Shown here: in pieces, positions 1 to 6,310 of the stretch | How the letters are laid out: every line of letters begins with the position of its first letter | Position numbering within the stretch: the first letter of the stretch is position 1 | NCBI GenBank assembly: GCA_937924465.1 | Contig: CALDSP010000018.1 | Location: forward strand, 1-7,015 | Length of the DNA stretch: 7,015 bases | DNA from: an uncultured Leptospiraceae bacterium | GTDB taxonomy: Bacteria; Spirochaetota; Leptospiria; Leptospirales; Leptospiraceae | Direction: 5' to 3' | Position numbers and translations under genes: made by a program | The notes under the pieces: model-generated | Seen by the model: only the letters and a program-made list of their open reading frames with translations | The model's database searches: none | What the model was told of the DNA's origin: nothing

Positions 1-1677
1 TCTTAACTCAACTTGCAAATCTTTAATTGTAAGTTTAATAATATTAGAATTCATGATACCTTGGGAAAGTCCCAAATAAGAAGATACATCTCCAAAGATT
101 TCAAGTAAGTCCATGTTATCATTGATTAAAACATGAGGATAATCAAAGACATTTAAAAAAGTATTTCTTACTATTTCTGCATTGGAAACAGGAGCTTTGG
201 TTTGAGTTTCGGAAGAAAGAACAATTCTACGACTAGGTCTAAAAGTACTAAAGCGTAAAGCAGACACAGAGCTTGTTCTTCTTTTTTGAAAAATTTTGTG
301 TTTGTTATCAACTGTGGAAAATAAATCAGAAAATTGACCAATAGTTTCTGACTTTCCTAAAAACAAATACCCATCTGGATTCAAAGCATAATGGAAAATA
401 GGAAAGATTTGTTTTTGTAAGTTTGTACTAAAGTAAATTAATAAATTTCTACAACAAATTAAATCTAATTTTAAAAATGGTGGATTGTTTGTAATATCAT
501 GTTTTGAGAAAAGTACCATAGAACGAATGGATTTTACTAGTTCATAATCATTGTTATTTCGAATAAAGTATTCAGATATAATTTCAGGTGGAACCTTTTC
601 TAGAGAGTGAGGACTATAAATTCCCTTTCTAGCAATTGCAATTGCTTTTTCATCAATATCTGTAGCAAAGATCTGAATGTTATAATTTAGGATTTTTTCT
701 TTGAGTATTTTCGAAAGAAGGATGGCAAGAGAGTATGCTTCTTCTCCAGAAGAGGATCCCGGTGCCCAAATTCGGATATTATCTCCCGCATTTTTTGAGG
801 CAATGATTTTTGCTAAATATTTTTCTAGTTCCAAGAAAGATTCAGGATCACGAAAGAACTCCGTGACACCTATCAAAATCATTTGAAATATTACATCAAT
901 TTCTTTTGGATTAGCTTCTACGAAGTCTAAATAGTCTTTTAGACTGTTGAGCTTTAACATTTCTAATCGCTTCACAAGTCTTCTGAGAATTGTTGCAGGT
1001 TTATAGTTAGAAAAATCGGTTCCTGTTCGTTTGGATAATAAATAAAAAAGTCGGGTTAGACTTTTATTGTCCTCATTTAATTCTTTTTGAACTAAAATTA
1101 GAGAATTTGGATTTTTGATGGCTTCTTTAATTTCTTCGTACATTTTATCAACAGAGCAAACTATATCAACATGACCTGTTTCAATGGCTGCTAAGGGCAT
1201 TCCATCATACTTTGCAGTGAATGGATCTTGTGCTAAAGTAATACCACCATTTTGTTTTATGGCTTTAACTCCTATAGCTCCATCTGAACCTGTGCCAGAG
1301 AGAATGACTCCAATTGCTCTCGATTTTGCAACTTCAGCTAAAGATTGAAAAAAATTATCTACGGAGGGTTTAGGACCATGAGAAGTATAAGGTTTGGTCA
1401 ATTCAAAGGAGTTTTCTTTTATAATTAAGTCACTATCGGGTGGAGTAATGTAGATTTTTCCTTTTTCAATTTCTATTCCATGACTAATTTCTAAAACCTC
1501 CATTTTACTTTCTTTAGACAAAATATTTACCATTCGACTTTTATAATTTGGGCTTAAATGTTGTGCGATGATGATGGTAAAGTTTGGTTCGTAAGCAAAA
1601 TGATTTAAAAACTCTGTAATAGCTTCCAGTCCTCCTGCAGAGGCCCCAACTCCAACTAAATAGTGATCTTTTGCCAT
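1..1677 (-). CDS. CheB-CheR fusion sensory protein (methylesterase plus methyltransferase, PAS-like continuation), 3' end outside window
   Basis: 559 codons are open without a stop from the ATG at 1677 to the left edge. Residues 1 to about 190 are a CheB-type methylesterase: GASAGG with nucleophile S13, AQHLS with H40 and SGTGSDG with D132, so the full catalytic triad is present. There is no receiver domain in front of it. Residues of about 200-470 are a CheR methyltransferase: VTEFFRD at 271-277, the SAM-binding GSSSGEEAYS at 307-316, ATDID at 338-342 and CCRNLLIYF at 408-416. The SAM motif has Ser where many CheR proteins have Cys. From about 500 onward the sequence looks like the start of a PAS domain and ends in an ELR motif typical of large CheB-CheR-PAS(-histidine kinase) proteins. 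The ATG has AAAGAGAG upstream, and an in-frame TAA lies 17 codons before it. Known CheB and CheR enzymes act on receptor glutamates. Here no receptor, CheA or CheW gene is adjacent, so a stand-alone regulator is inferred. What follows the PAS-like part is unseen. Confidence 0.93.
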   Translation of the reverse strand, partial: MAKDHYLVGVGASAGGLEAITEFLNHFAYEPNFTIIIAQHLSPNYKSRMVNILSKESKMEVLEISHGIEIEKGKIYITPPDSDLIIKENSFELTKPYTSHGPKPSVDNFFQSLAEVAKSRAIGVILSGTGSDGAIGVKAIKQNGGITLAQDPFTAKYDGMPLAAIETGHVDIVCSVDKMYEEIKEAIKNPNSLILVQKELNEDNKSLTRLFYLLSKRTGTDFSNYKPATILRRLVKRLEMLKLNSLKDYLDFVEANPKEIDVIFQMILIGVTEFFRDPESFLELEKYLAKIIASKNAGDNIRIWAPGSSSGEEAYSLAILLSKILKEKILNYNIQIFATDIDEKAIAIARKGIYSPHSLEKVPPEIISEYFIRNNNDYELVKSIRSMVLFSKHDITNNPPFLKLDLICCRNLLIYFSTNLQKQIFPIFHYALNPDGYLFLGKSETIGQFSDLFSTVDNKHKIFQKRRTSSVSALRFSTFRPSRRIVLSSETQTKAPVSNAEIVRNTFLNVFDYPHVLINDNMDLLEIFGDVSSYLGLSQGIMNSNIIKLTIKDLQVELR

Positions 1678-1789
1678 ACCAAGTAATTCTCTCTTTATTT
1701 CGGACCATGTCAAAATTTTGTAAATAACTTAGGAAGACAATAGAATTATTTCTAGCTTACTTTAAGATTTTTCTCATATTTTATGACGG

Positions 1790-1817
1790 TTAGCAAATTT
1801 TTTAGTTTTTCTATCAT
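1790..1817 (+). promoter_or_regulatory. Possible sigma70-type promoter of the cytochrome gene
   Basis: TTAGCA at 1790-1795 (4 of 6 matches to the -35 consensus) is followed after 16 bases by TATCAT at 1812-1817 (5 of 6 matches to the -10 consensus). Transcription would begin near 1824, about 30 bases before the ATG at 1856. This is pattern matching in very A+T-rich DNA, where chance hits are common. Confidence 0.33.
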
Positions 1818-1844
1818 TTCCTCAAAAAAAAATGGATATCAGAA

Positions 1845-1849
1845 AGGAG
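1845..1849 (+). promoter_or_regulatory. Ribosome binding site that fixes the cytochrome start
   Basis: AGGAG lies 6 bases before the ATG at 1856. It falls inside the reading frame if the upstream in-frame ATG at 1832 is used, and that ATG has only a run of A residues before it. The site therefore decides for the downstream start, which also gives a normal lipoprotein signal peptide. Confidence 0.85.
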
Positions 1850-1855
1850 AAATTC

Positions 1856-2257
1856 ATGAGAAAAATTTATGTTTATTCCTTGTTAACATTTATGTTTCTT
1901 TCTGTTGGGTTAGTATTGAACTGCGGAAAGTCAAAAGAGGGTGAAAATGCCCAAGTGAATGCAACTGATACTTCTGAAGCTTCTAAGGCTGATCTATTAG
2001 CAAAAGGAAAAGAAGTGTATGAAGTTAACTGTGCTAGTTGTCATGGTCCAAATGGTGCAGGAGATGGACCTGCTGGGGCCGCTTTAAATCCTAAACCTCG
2101 AAACTTTGCTTTAGCGGATGGTTGGAAAAACGGAAAGACTAAAGAAGGAATTATAAAAACCTTAAAAGAAGGTATAACAGGTTCGGGTATGGTTGCTTAC
2201 CCACATTTAGAAGCTGAGTACGAGGCTTTGGCTGAGTACGTTCTTTCTTTTAAGTAA
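1856..2257 (+). CDS. Single-haem c-type cytochrome lipoprotein
   Basis: The 133-residue protein begins with a basic pair and a hydrophobic stretch ending in LVLNC, a lipobox with C23 as the predicted lipidated residue; Asn before Cys is common in leptospiral lipoproteins. A polar, low-complexity linker (about 24-45) tethers a cytochrome c domain (about 46-133). The haem motif CASCH spans 59-63, so C59 and C62 would bind haem and H63 is the proximal ligand. M112 in GSGM is the likely distal ligand, and the C-terminal helix has the usual EALAEYV pattern. CHGPNGAGDGPAG after the haem site is typical of small class I cytochromes in respiratory chains. The role, inferred from family, is electron transfer at the periplasmic face of the inner or outer membrane; the redox partner is unknown. 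An in-frame ATG at 1832 would add eight residues but has a poor ribosome site. The gene is clearly richer in G+C than its neighbours (32 of 60 bases at 2041-2100) because of its Gly, Ala and Pro content. Confidence 0.94.
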   Translation: MRKIYVYSLLTFMFLSVGLVLNCGKSKEGENAQVNATDTSEASKADLLAKGKEVYEVNCASCHGPNGAGDGPAGAALNPKPRNFALADGWKNGKTKEGIIKTLKEGITGSGMVAYPHLEAEYEALAEYVLSFK

Positions 2258-2273
2258 GATCTAGAACTAAAAG

Positions 2274-2294
2274 ACTTGGGGGTAATCCCCAAGT
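2274..2294. terminator. Hairpin between convergent genes, probable bidirectional terminator
   Basis: A perfect 8-base-pair stem, ACTTGGGG and CCCCAAGT, encloses the 5-base loop GTAAT. It starts 17 bases after the cytochrome stop and lies 38 bases past the stop of the converging DUF1577-like gene. The U-rich tails are short on both strands (TTATACTTT on plus, CTTTTAG on minus), so efficiency may be moderate. Its place between convergent genes supports termination from both sides. Confidence 0.72.
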
Positions 2295-2331
2295 TATACT
2301 TTAAATAGCAATTTGAAAAAGCTTTTTTAGT

Positions 2332-3381
2332 TTAGTCTTCTTGTGTAAAACCTGCTAACTCTACAAGTTCTTCTATTTTTTCTAATTGATCTAAGGAAAG
2401 GTTTTGGAATTGAGCTGTAACTGAAAAAAATTTGTCAAGTGGTGTAATATTTCGAATAAGAGCCTTGAGAGTCATTTTGATTTCTTTATTAGCAATTAAA
2501 TTTAAAATTACAAGATTTCCAATATAAAAAATTCTTGAAAAATGAATATTCATTGAGTGAAGAAAAGTAATCTCTGTATGAGTAAAGTTAATTACTTTAC
2601 AAATTTCTCGAGACTCTTCATGATTTTTGTAATCGGATAAGTCTTTTCTAATACTAGAGGCAACTAAACTTACAAGATTGAAAGAATTTATATCTAATCT
2701 TTTTCTATGCAAAACTTGTACATATCCAATAATTACATGCCCTCGATATTTAATAGGAGCACAGATTTCTGCTTTAAACTCAAGAGGAGCTTTTTCATTG
2801 CGAATAGATTTTAGATAATCTTCATAAGAAATGGAGTTGTTAGGAACACTCTGTGGGTCATCTCTATTTAAAATAATGATTGGTAAATCATAAGTTCGCA
2901 TAAGTCGAGTTCTCTCATCTGGTTTGTCTGATAAGAATACATTATAAATATCAAATAAATGTTTTAATCTTAGAGAATGACGTTTGACTATATCTTTTAC
3001 TTCATCATCTCCTAAAAAAACTGTTACTTCTGAGATACTAATAACATTGGAAACATAAAAAGTAGGAGGAATATATTCTTTTGTGTCTTCATTTGTTTCT
3101 TGACGAACTTGGATCTTGAATGGCTCTAAAATTAAAGCACCGTCTCCAGTAATACCCTTTACTTTAGTTTCACAAAGGAAAATTTTATTGTTTGCTTTAG
3201 CAATCAAGGTTCTTTCAGAAGAATTTTGAAAATTTCCTGAGGACTTAGTTTTCAAGAAATTTTGCCAAATCTCTACCTCCGCGGGATAAGTTTTTCCATA
3301 CTTATTAGAAAGAGTTACTTTTTTTTGAACAAAAAGAAGATTTAGAATTTTCCAAATCTCTTCATTTGAGCTAATTTCCAT
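2332..3381 (-). CDS. DUF1577-like protein with GAF-like and degenerate PilZ-like segments
   Basis: The 349-residue protein has no signal peptide or membrane segment and is predicted cytoplasmic. Its overall layout resembles DUF1577 proteins of Leptospira, whose function is not established; this family call is from memory of the pattern. An N-terminal beta-rich part (about 15-122) recalls the front module of YcgR-type proteins. Residues of about 200-250 read like the end of a GAF domain (EICAPI, then VIIGYVQV, then a helix). Residues of about 258-342 have a PilZ-like order of strands ending in VTAQFQNLSLDQLEKIEELV. The RxxxR and (D/N)xSxxG signatures that bind cyclic-di-GMP are not visible, so binding is doubtful. 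The ATG directly follows the TAA of the upstream HD gene. GGGAGAAAG about 13 bases upstream, inside that gene, is the likely ribosome site, so the two are probably translationally coupled. The CDS is certain; the function is not. Confidence 0.88.
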   Translation of the reverse strand: MEISSNEEIWKILNLLFVQKKVTLSNKYGKTYPAEVEIWQNFLKTKSSGNFQNSSERTLIAKANNKIFLCETKVKGITGDGALILEPFKIQVRQETNEDTKEYIPPTFYVSNVISISEVTVFLGDDEVKDIVKRHSLRLKHLFDIYNVFLSDKPDERTRLMRTYDLPIIILNRDDPQSVPNNSISYEDYLKSIRNEKAPLEFKAEICAPIKYRGHVIIGYVQVLHRKRLDINSFNLVSLVASSIRKDLSDYKNHEESREICKVINFTHTEITFLHSMNIHFSRIFYIGNLVILNLIANKEIKMTLKALIRNITPLDKFFSVTAQFQNLSLDQLEKIEELVELAGFTQED

Positions 3382-4758
3382 TTAAATTTTCTTTCTCCCT
3401 TTTTTTAGATATTCAATTCGAAGTTCAAAAATTTTAATAGATCCTTCGATAATTGTGTTAGTGAGAAAAGGATCACATTTTTCTAAAAACTCTTCTGCAT
3501 TTATTTTTTGATCATAAAAAGCGAGTAAGTCTTCATAAGATTCTTCTACTTTTTGGAAACCAATTGCTCTCACTAAAAAAGCAGTGATAGGAGAATTTTT
3601 TAAATCATAATGAGTTTCTTGATCTCTTCCATAAATAAGAACATCTAAGACAATTTCTTCAAAGGGGTTTTGAGGAATGTATGGCTTTTGTAGAGTAGGT
3701 AAAAAATAATCTAAAGTTGGAATGACCATTCCTTCTTGGGGAATCTCTCCAATGAGAGTAGAAAGGGAAAGATTACGACCAATTCGAGAAGATAAGGCTT
3801 CCAAAATTCCAATAGTAAGAATTTTACTTTTAAGATATAACTCAGCAATTCGTAAATTTTTTCTTGTGTTTTCAAAGTATAGTGAAATTTCTTCATCAGA
3901 AGGCACAGATTTATACTGATGAAAAATTTGTTCAGGCACTATAGATTTTAAAAAATTTAACATCTTCATCATAGAAGTTCTATAACCTGAAATTGTATAG
4001 GAATTAGGAGTGCGTAAATCGTGGTTGGTTTCTGGCATGAGATTCCAAGTATTATCTAAAAAACGAACAGGATTGGGACTACCAAAATTTTCAATGTCTC
4101 TAGTAGCCATTCGAATAGCACAGAAAAGGATTTGATCAATCTTGTACTGTGTCCAATTAAATTGATAAATTTCATTTACTTGGATAAGTCTTTCCCTTAG
4201 AATATCATAGGAAGAAACTCCATTTTGAACTTTTCGAAAAGGAATGGTTGCTTCAATACAGGCAGCAATCTCCGCTAAGTGAGATAATTTTAAATAAGGA
4301 TATAAAACTTGGACAGCAACTAAGGTGCTTAAAAATTCATTCTGTCCTCCGAAAGGAAGGAGTTTTTGTCCTTTTCTAAAACCAAAAACCAAAAGAGTAA
4401 TTTCAAAAAGTTGGGAATTTGAAATAAGTTCTTTTTCTCTAATGTAAAGTGAATCTTCTTTTTCATGGACAAATGGATAAATAAATCCACTTAAATTAAT
4501 GTTCACTCCGTGATCTACTTGTGTATAAATCATATCGTGAAAAAAAGCGGCTAAGATAGCTATAGGTTCTTCACTCCCCCCAACCTCAAAGATATGCTCA
4601 GGAGTATGAAAATATCTCCAAGTTCCAGTCATGCTTTCAATGATTAGGGAAGCAATTTTTTTTAGATCTTCTTTATTTTTAATGGAAGTTTCATTCAGTT
4701 TGACAATGCTATATTCCAGAAGTTTTCTACAGCGTTCTAGGTTAGAAATTTGGTTCAT
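3382..4758 (-). CDS. HD-superfamily metal-dependent phosphohydrolase-like protein with a long uncharacterised C-terminus
   Basis: Using the ATG at 4758, the protein has 458 residues. An in-frame TTG at 4773 would add five residues; neither start has a strong ribosome site, and ATG is preferred. The N-terminal half looks like an HD domain. YFHTPEH at 49-55 supplies H51 and H55, AAFFHD at 70-75 supplies the paired H74-D75, and TRDIENF at 219-225 holds D221, a likely last metal ligand. CIEATIPFR at 167-175 is a further strongly patterned stretch. The layout recalls predicted HD phosphohydrolases of the COG4339 kind (H-x3-H, then FFHD-x2-Y), which are normally about half this length. Residues from about 260 to the end are helical-looking and I do not recognise them. 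No signal peptide or membrane segment is present. HD enzymes hydrolyse phosphoesters, often of nucleotides; the substrate here is unknown. Its TAA abuts the ATG of the DUF1577-like gene, making a two-gene unit. Confidence 0.85.
   Translation of the reverse strand: MNQISNLERCRKLLEYSIVKLNETSIKNKEDLKKIASLIIESMTGTWRYFHTPEHIFEVGGSEEPIAILAAFFHDMIYTQVDHGVNINLSGFIYPFVHEKEDSLYIREKELISNSQLFEITLLVFGFRKGQKLLPFGGQNEFLSTLVAVQVLYPYLKLSHLAEIAACIEATIPFRKVQNGVSSYDILRERLIQVNEIYQFNWTQYKIDQILFCAIRMATRDIENFGSPNPVRFLDNTWNLMPETNHDLRTPNSYTISGYRTSMMKMLNFLKSIVPEQIFHQYKSVPSDEEISLYFENTRKNLRIAELYLKSKILTIGILEALSSRIGRNLSLSTLIGEIPQEGMVIPTLDYFLPTLQKPYIPQNPFEEIVLDVLIYGRDQETHYDLKNSPITAFLVRAIGFQKVEESYEDLLAFYDQKINAEEFLEKCDPFLTNTIIEGSIKIFELRIEYLKKGRKKI
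3391..3399 (-). promoter_or_regulatory. Ribosome binding site inside the end of the HD gene
   Basis: On the minus strand GGGAGAAAG encodes the last Gly-Arg-Lys of the HD protein and precedes the DUF1577-like ATG by about 10-13 bases. The spacing is a little long. Ribosomes ending the HD gene would finish right at this start, which fits coupled translation. Confidence 0.5.
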
Positions 4759-4813
4759 TGGACTCACAAGCAAAGAAAATTCTATCTTATTAAGTAAACT
4801 AAGATTTATTTTA

Positions 4814-4855
4814 AGTCAATAAAAATAATTTCTAATTGAAAAATTTTAATTGACC
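4814..4855. repeat. Imperfect inverted repeat upstream of the HD gene
   Basis: On the plus strand AGTCAATAAAAAT (from 4814) is mirrored by ATTTTAATTGACC (ending at 4855). The outer 6 bases, GTCAAT and ATTGAC, pair perfectly and the inner A/T part pairs with one base out of register. On the minus strand the arm nearer the HD gene contains TTGACT, which resembles a -35 element, but no good -10 sits at the usual distance. It lies 34-75 bases beyond the stop of the glycosyltransferase-like gene, so it could be a weak A/T-rich terminator, an operator, or chance. Confidence 0.3.
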
Positions 4856-4888
4856 AGCAAAAAATTTTGATTGAGTAGTTTGAATTTT

Positions 4889-6088
4889 CTAAATACTTAT
4901 TAGCATTTTAGAAAGTTTTTTGTATAGAATCGAAAGCCAATAAATCAATGCAATAACAGCAAAAGGATAAATGGGCAAAAGAATTCTATCTGCTTGCCAA
5001 AAGGTAATACCTGAACTAAAAAGAATCCAATACACACATAGATACATGTAAAAAAGCTCTTTTTTAATTTTTAAATTCTTCAAATGTAAAAAGAAATTCA
5101 AAAAAATAAAAGGTAGACAAATTAAAATAAAAAGCAAGAAACCATAAATCTTATAAAACTTAACTGTAAAGAGTCCATATTCTAAACGAGGTGGAAATAT
5201 AGATGGAAATGCATAAGTAAATATATTGTTCCAAATATTTTTTAAAAATACATAAGATAAACCTAATATATCTTTGTATATGTAAGATTTTAGAAGTGGT
5301 TCGTACTGGTCTATGATCAGCTTGGCGGTTTCATACTGAATATTAGTTGTGTTCATGATATAAGAAGAGAGAAGATAATTTTTTATAGTATCACTACCTA
5401 TTATTGAAATATGAAAAATTCCAAAATAATAACTCATAAATCCCACTTGATAAAGAATAGGAGAAGAAGCAAAAATGAGCTTTAAGATTCTACTCTTTTG
5501 TAATAAGACTTTATAATTTACAAATAAGTGATGAATTGTTTGAATTAAAAAAATATTAAAAAAGACTGGTTTTACACAACTAAGAAATGCAAGTATGAAT
5601 AAAGAAAGATATTCTTTCTTTTCTTGCATAGCCAAGAACCAAGCTAAAAGTAATGTAGTAGAGAAAGTTTCTGTTAAAGCATAAGTAACCATGAGACAAC
5701 CAGAAATATTCATCAGAAATAGTCCTAAGCCAAGAAAATAGAATGGTATAATTTTCATAAAATTTTTGATAATGTTATATAAAAGAACGGGTTGAATTAC
5801 CCAAAGCAAGTTTTGTACATAAAAAATTAACCAAGGTTTTAATCCTAAAAGTAAAAGAAATAAAGGATATCCAAATGGACGAGATTTTAAACTATATGGC
5901 TGTTTTTCTAACTCTCCTAAGTACCAAAGTGCTACTTGCTTATAATCATGAGAGTCTGGAAAAAAGAACATAGATTCGTGAAAATGAGAGAAGGCATCAT
6001 ATTTTTTTAAAATGATATATGCATAAATTTGAGATAGTATAAATAGAGAAGGATTTATAAATTTATTGTAAGTAAATAAAAGTCGCAT
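4889..6088 (-). CDS. GT-C type (GT39/ArnT-like) membrane glycosyltransferase-like protein
   Basis: The 399-residue protein is strongly hydrophobic, with about nine or ten membrane segments (near 14-28, 76-104, 113-135, 143-155, 161-185, 203-226, 315-340, 347-365 and 370-390). Several features match polyprenyl-phosphate-sugar-using GT-C enzymes. An acidic DSHD motif at 45-48 lies in the first external loop, followed by RPFGYPL at 70-76. A membrane segment carries an acidic TET motif with E140, then comes a CVKP motif at 171-174 and a C-terminal QADRILLPIYPF segment. Such enzymes transfer a lipid-linked sugar to a lipid or protein on the outer face of the inner membrane. Acceptor and sugar cannot be told here. 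At 399 residues it is shorter than typical ArnT (about 550), mainly through lacking a large C-terminal periplasmic domain; the ends look intact. AAGG (6099-6102) lies 10 bases before the ATG, and a strong promoter lies just upstream. The DNA is very A+T-rich (11 G or C in 5041-5100). Confidence 0.85.
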   Translation of the reverse strand: MRLLFTYNKFINPSLFILSQIYAYIILKKYDAFSHFHESMFFFPDSHDYKQVALWYLGELEKQPYSLKSRPFGYPLFLLLLGLKPWLIFYVQNLLWVIQPVLLYNIIKNFMKIIPFYFLGLGLFLMNISGCLMVTYALTETFSTTLLLAWFLAMQEKKEYLSLFILAFLSCVKPVFFNIFLIQTIHHLFVNYKVLLQKSRILKLIFASSPILYQVGFMSYYFGIFHISIIGSDTIKNYLLSSYIMNTTNIQYETAKLIIDQYEPLLKSYIYKDILGLSYVFLKNIWNNIFTYAFPSIFPPRLEYGLFTVKFYKIYGFLLFILICLPFIFLNFFLHLKNLKIKKELFYMYLCVYWILFSSGITFWQADRILLPIYPFAVIALIYWLSILYKKLSKMLISI

Positions 6089-6310
6089 TCACTGATTACC
6101 TTAATGAGTTTAGTATTTATAATGGAAGTATAAACTTGTTTTAACTTTTCTGTCAAATGGTATAATTGGATTTTTAGATAGAGTTTAAGGAAATAATGTA
6201 TTGGTAAGTTAATATAAAATAAATTTTGAGACTTAATCAAGGTTAAATAATTCTTATAAGTAGTCAATGGTTGAGTTTAAACTACAGTAAGGAAATTCCT
6301 AATAGCAAGT
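6089..6310. other. A+T-rich divergent intergenic region
   Basis: This 222-base spacer separates the divergent glycosyltransferase-like and oxygenase genes. It holds a clear minus-strand promoter (listed separately). For the plus strand there is only a -10-like TATAAG at 6255-6260 without a well-placed -35. A 5-base inverted repeat, AGGAA/TTCCT at 6290-6300, overlaps the only plausible AAGGA ribosome site of the oxygenase gene. No real gene is seen here. Confidence 0.6.
6127..6156 (-). promoter_or_regulatory. Strong sigma70-type promoter of the glycosyltransferase-like gene
   Basis: On the minus strand TTGACA (6151-6156), a perfect -35 element, is followed after 18 bases by TATACT (6127-6132), which matches the -10 consensus at 5 of 6 positions. 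Transcription would start near 6119, leaving a leader of about 30 bases that includes the AAGG ribosome site before the ATG at 6088. Confidence 0.72.

Larger units (their letters stand above)
1678..1855. other. Divergent intergenic region between the CheB-CheR gene and the cytochrome gene
   Basis: This A+T-rich spacer must carry start signals for both flanking genes. It contains small A/T inverted repeats, such as TAGAA/TTCTA around 1741-1755 and CATA/TATG around 1774-1785, which are too simple to call operators. No convincing minus-strand promoter for the CheB-CheR gene was found by eye. A moderate plus-strand promoter candidate is listed separately. Confidence 0.6.

Noticed and set aside
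701..886. Plus-strand open frame of 61 codons
   Set aside because: It is antisense to the CheR methyltransferase part of the CheB-CheR gene and shows no protein family features.
2316..2328. AAAAAGCTTTTTT palindrome downstream of the DUF1577-like gene
   Set aside because: It has no loop to form a hairpin and only A/T pairs plus one GC step; the GC-rich stem at 2274-2294 is the better terminator.
3711..3919. Short open frames on both strands (3711-3896 minus, 3722-3919 plus)
   Set aside because: Both lie wholly within the HD gene in other frames and look like composition shadows.
4631..4822. Plus-strand open frame of 63 codons across the start of the HD gene
   Set aside because: It is antisense to the conserved N-terminal coding part and has no ribosome site or recognisable motif.
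6055..6267. Minus-strand open frame of 70 codons overlapping the start of the glycosyltransferase-like gene
   Set aside because: It begins with TTG, has no ribosome site, resembles no family I know, and contains the strong promoter of the downstream gene inside it. It is best read as chance openness in A+T-rich DNA.
6267..6290. Seven-codon plus-strand frame (MVEFKLQ) before the oxygenase, considered as a leader peptide
   Set aside because: There is no ribosome site, no run of a regulatory amino acid, and no alternative hairpins of the attenuator kind.
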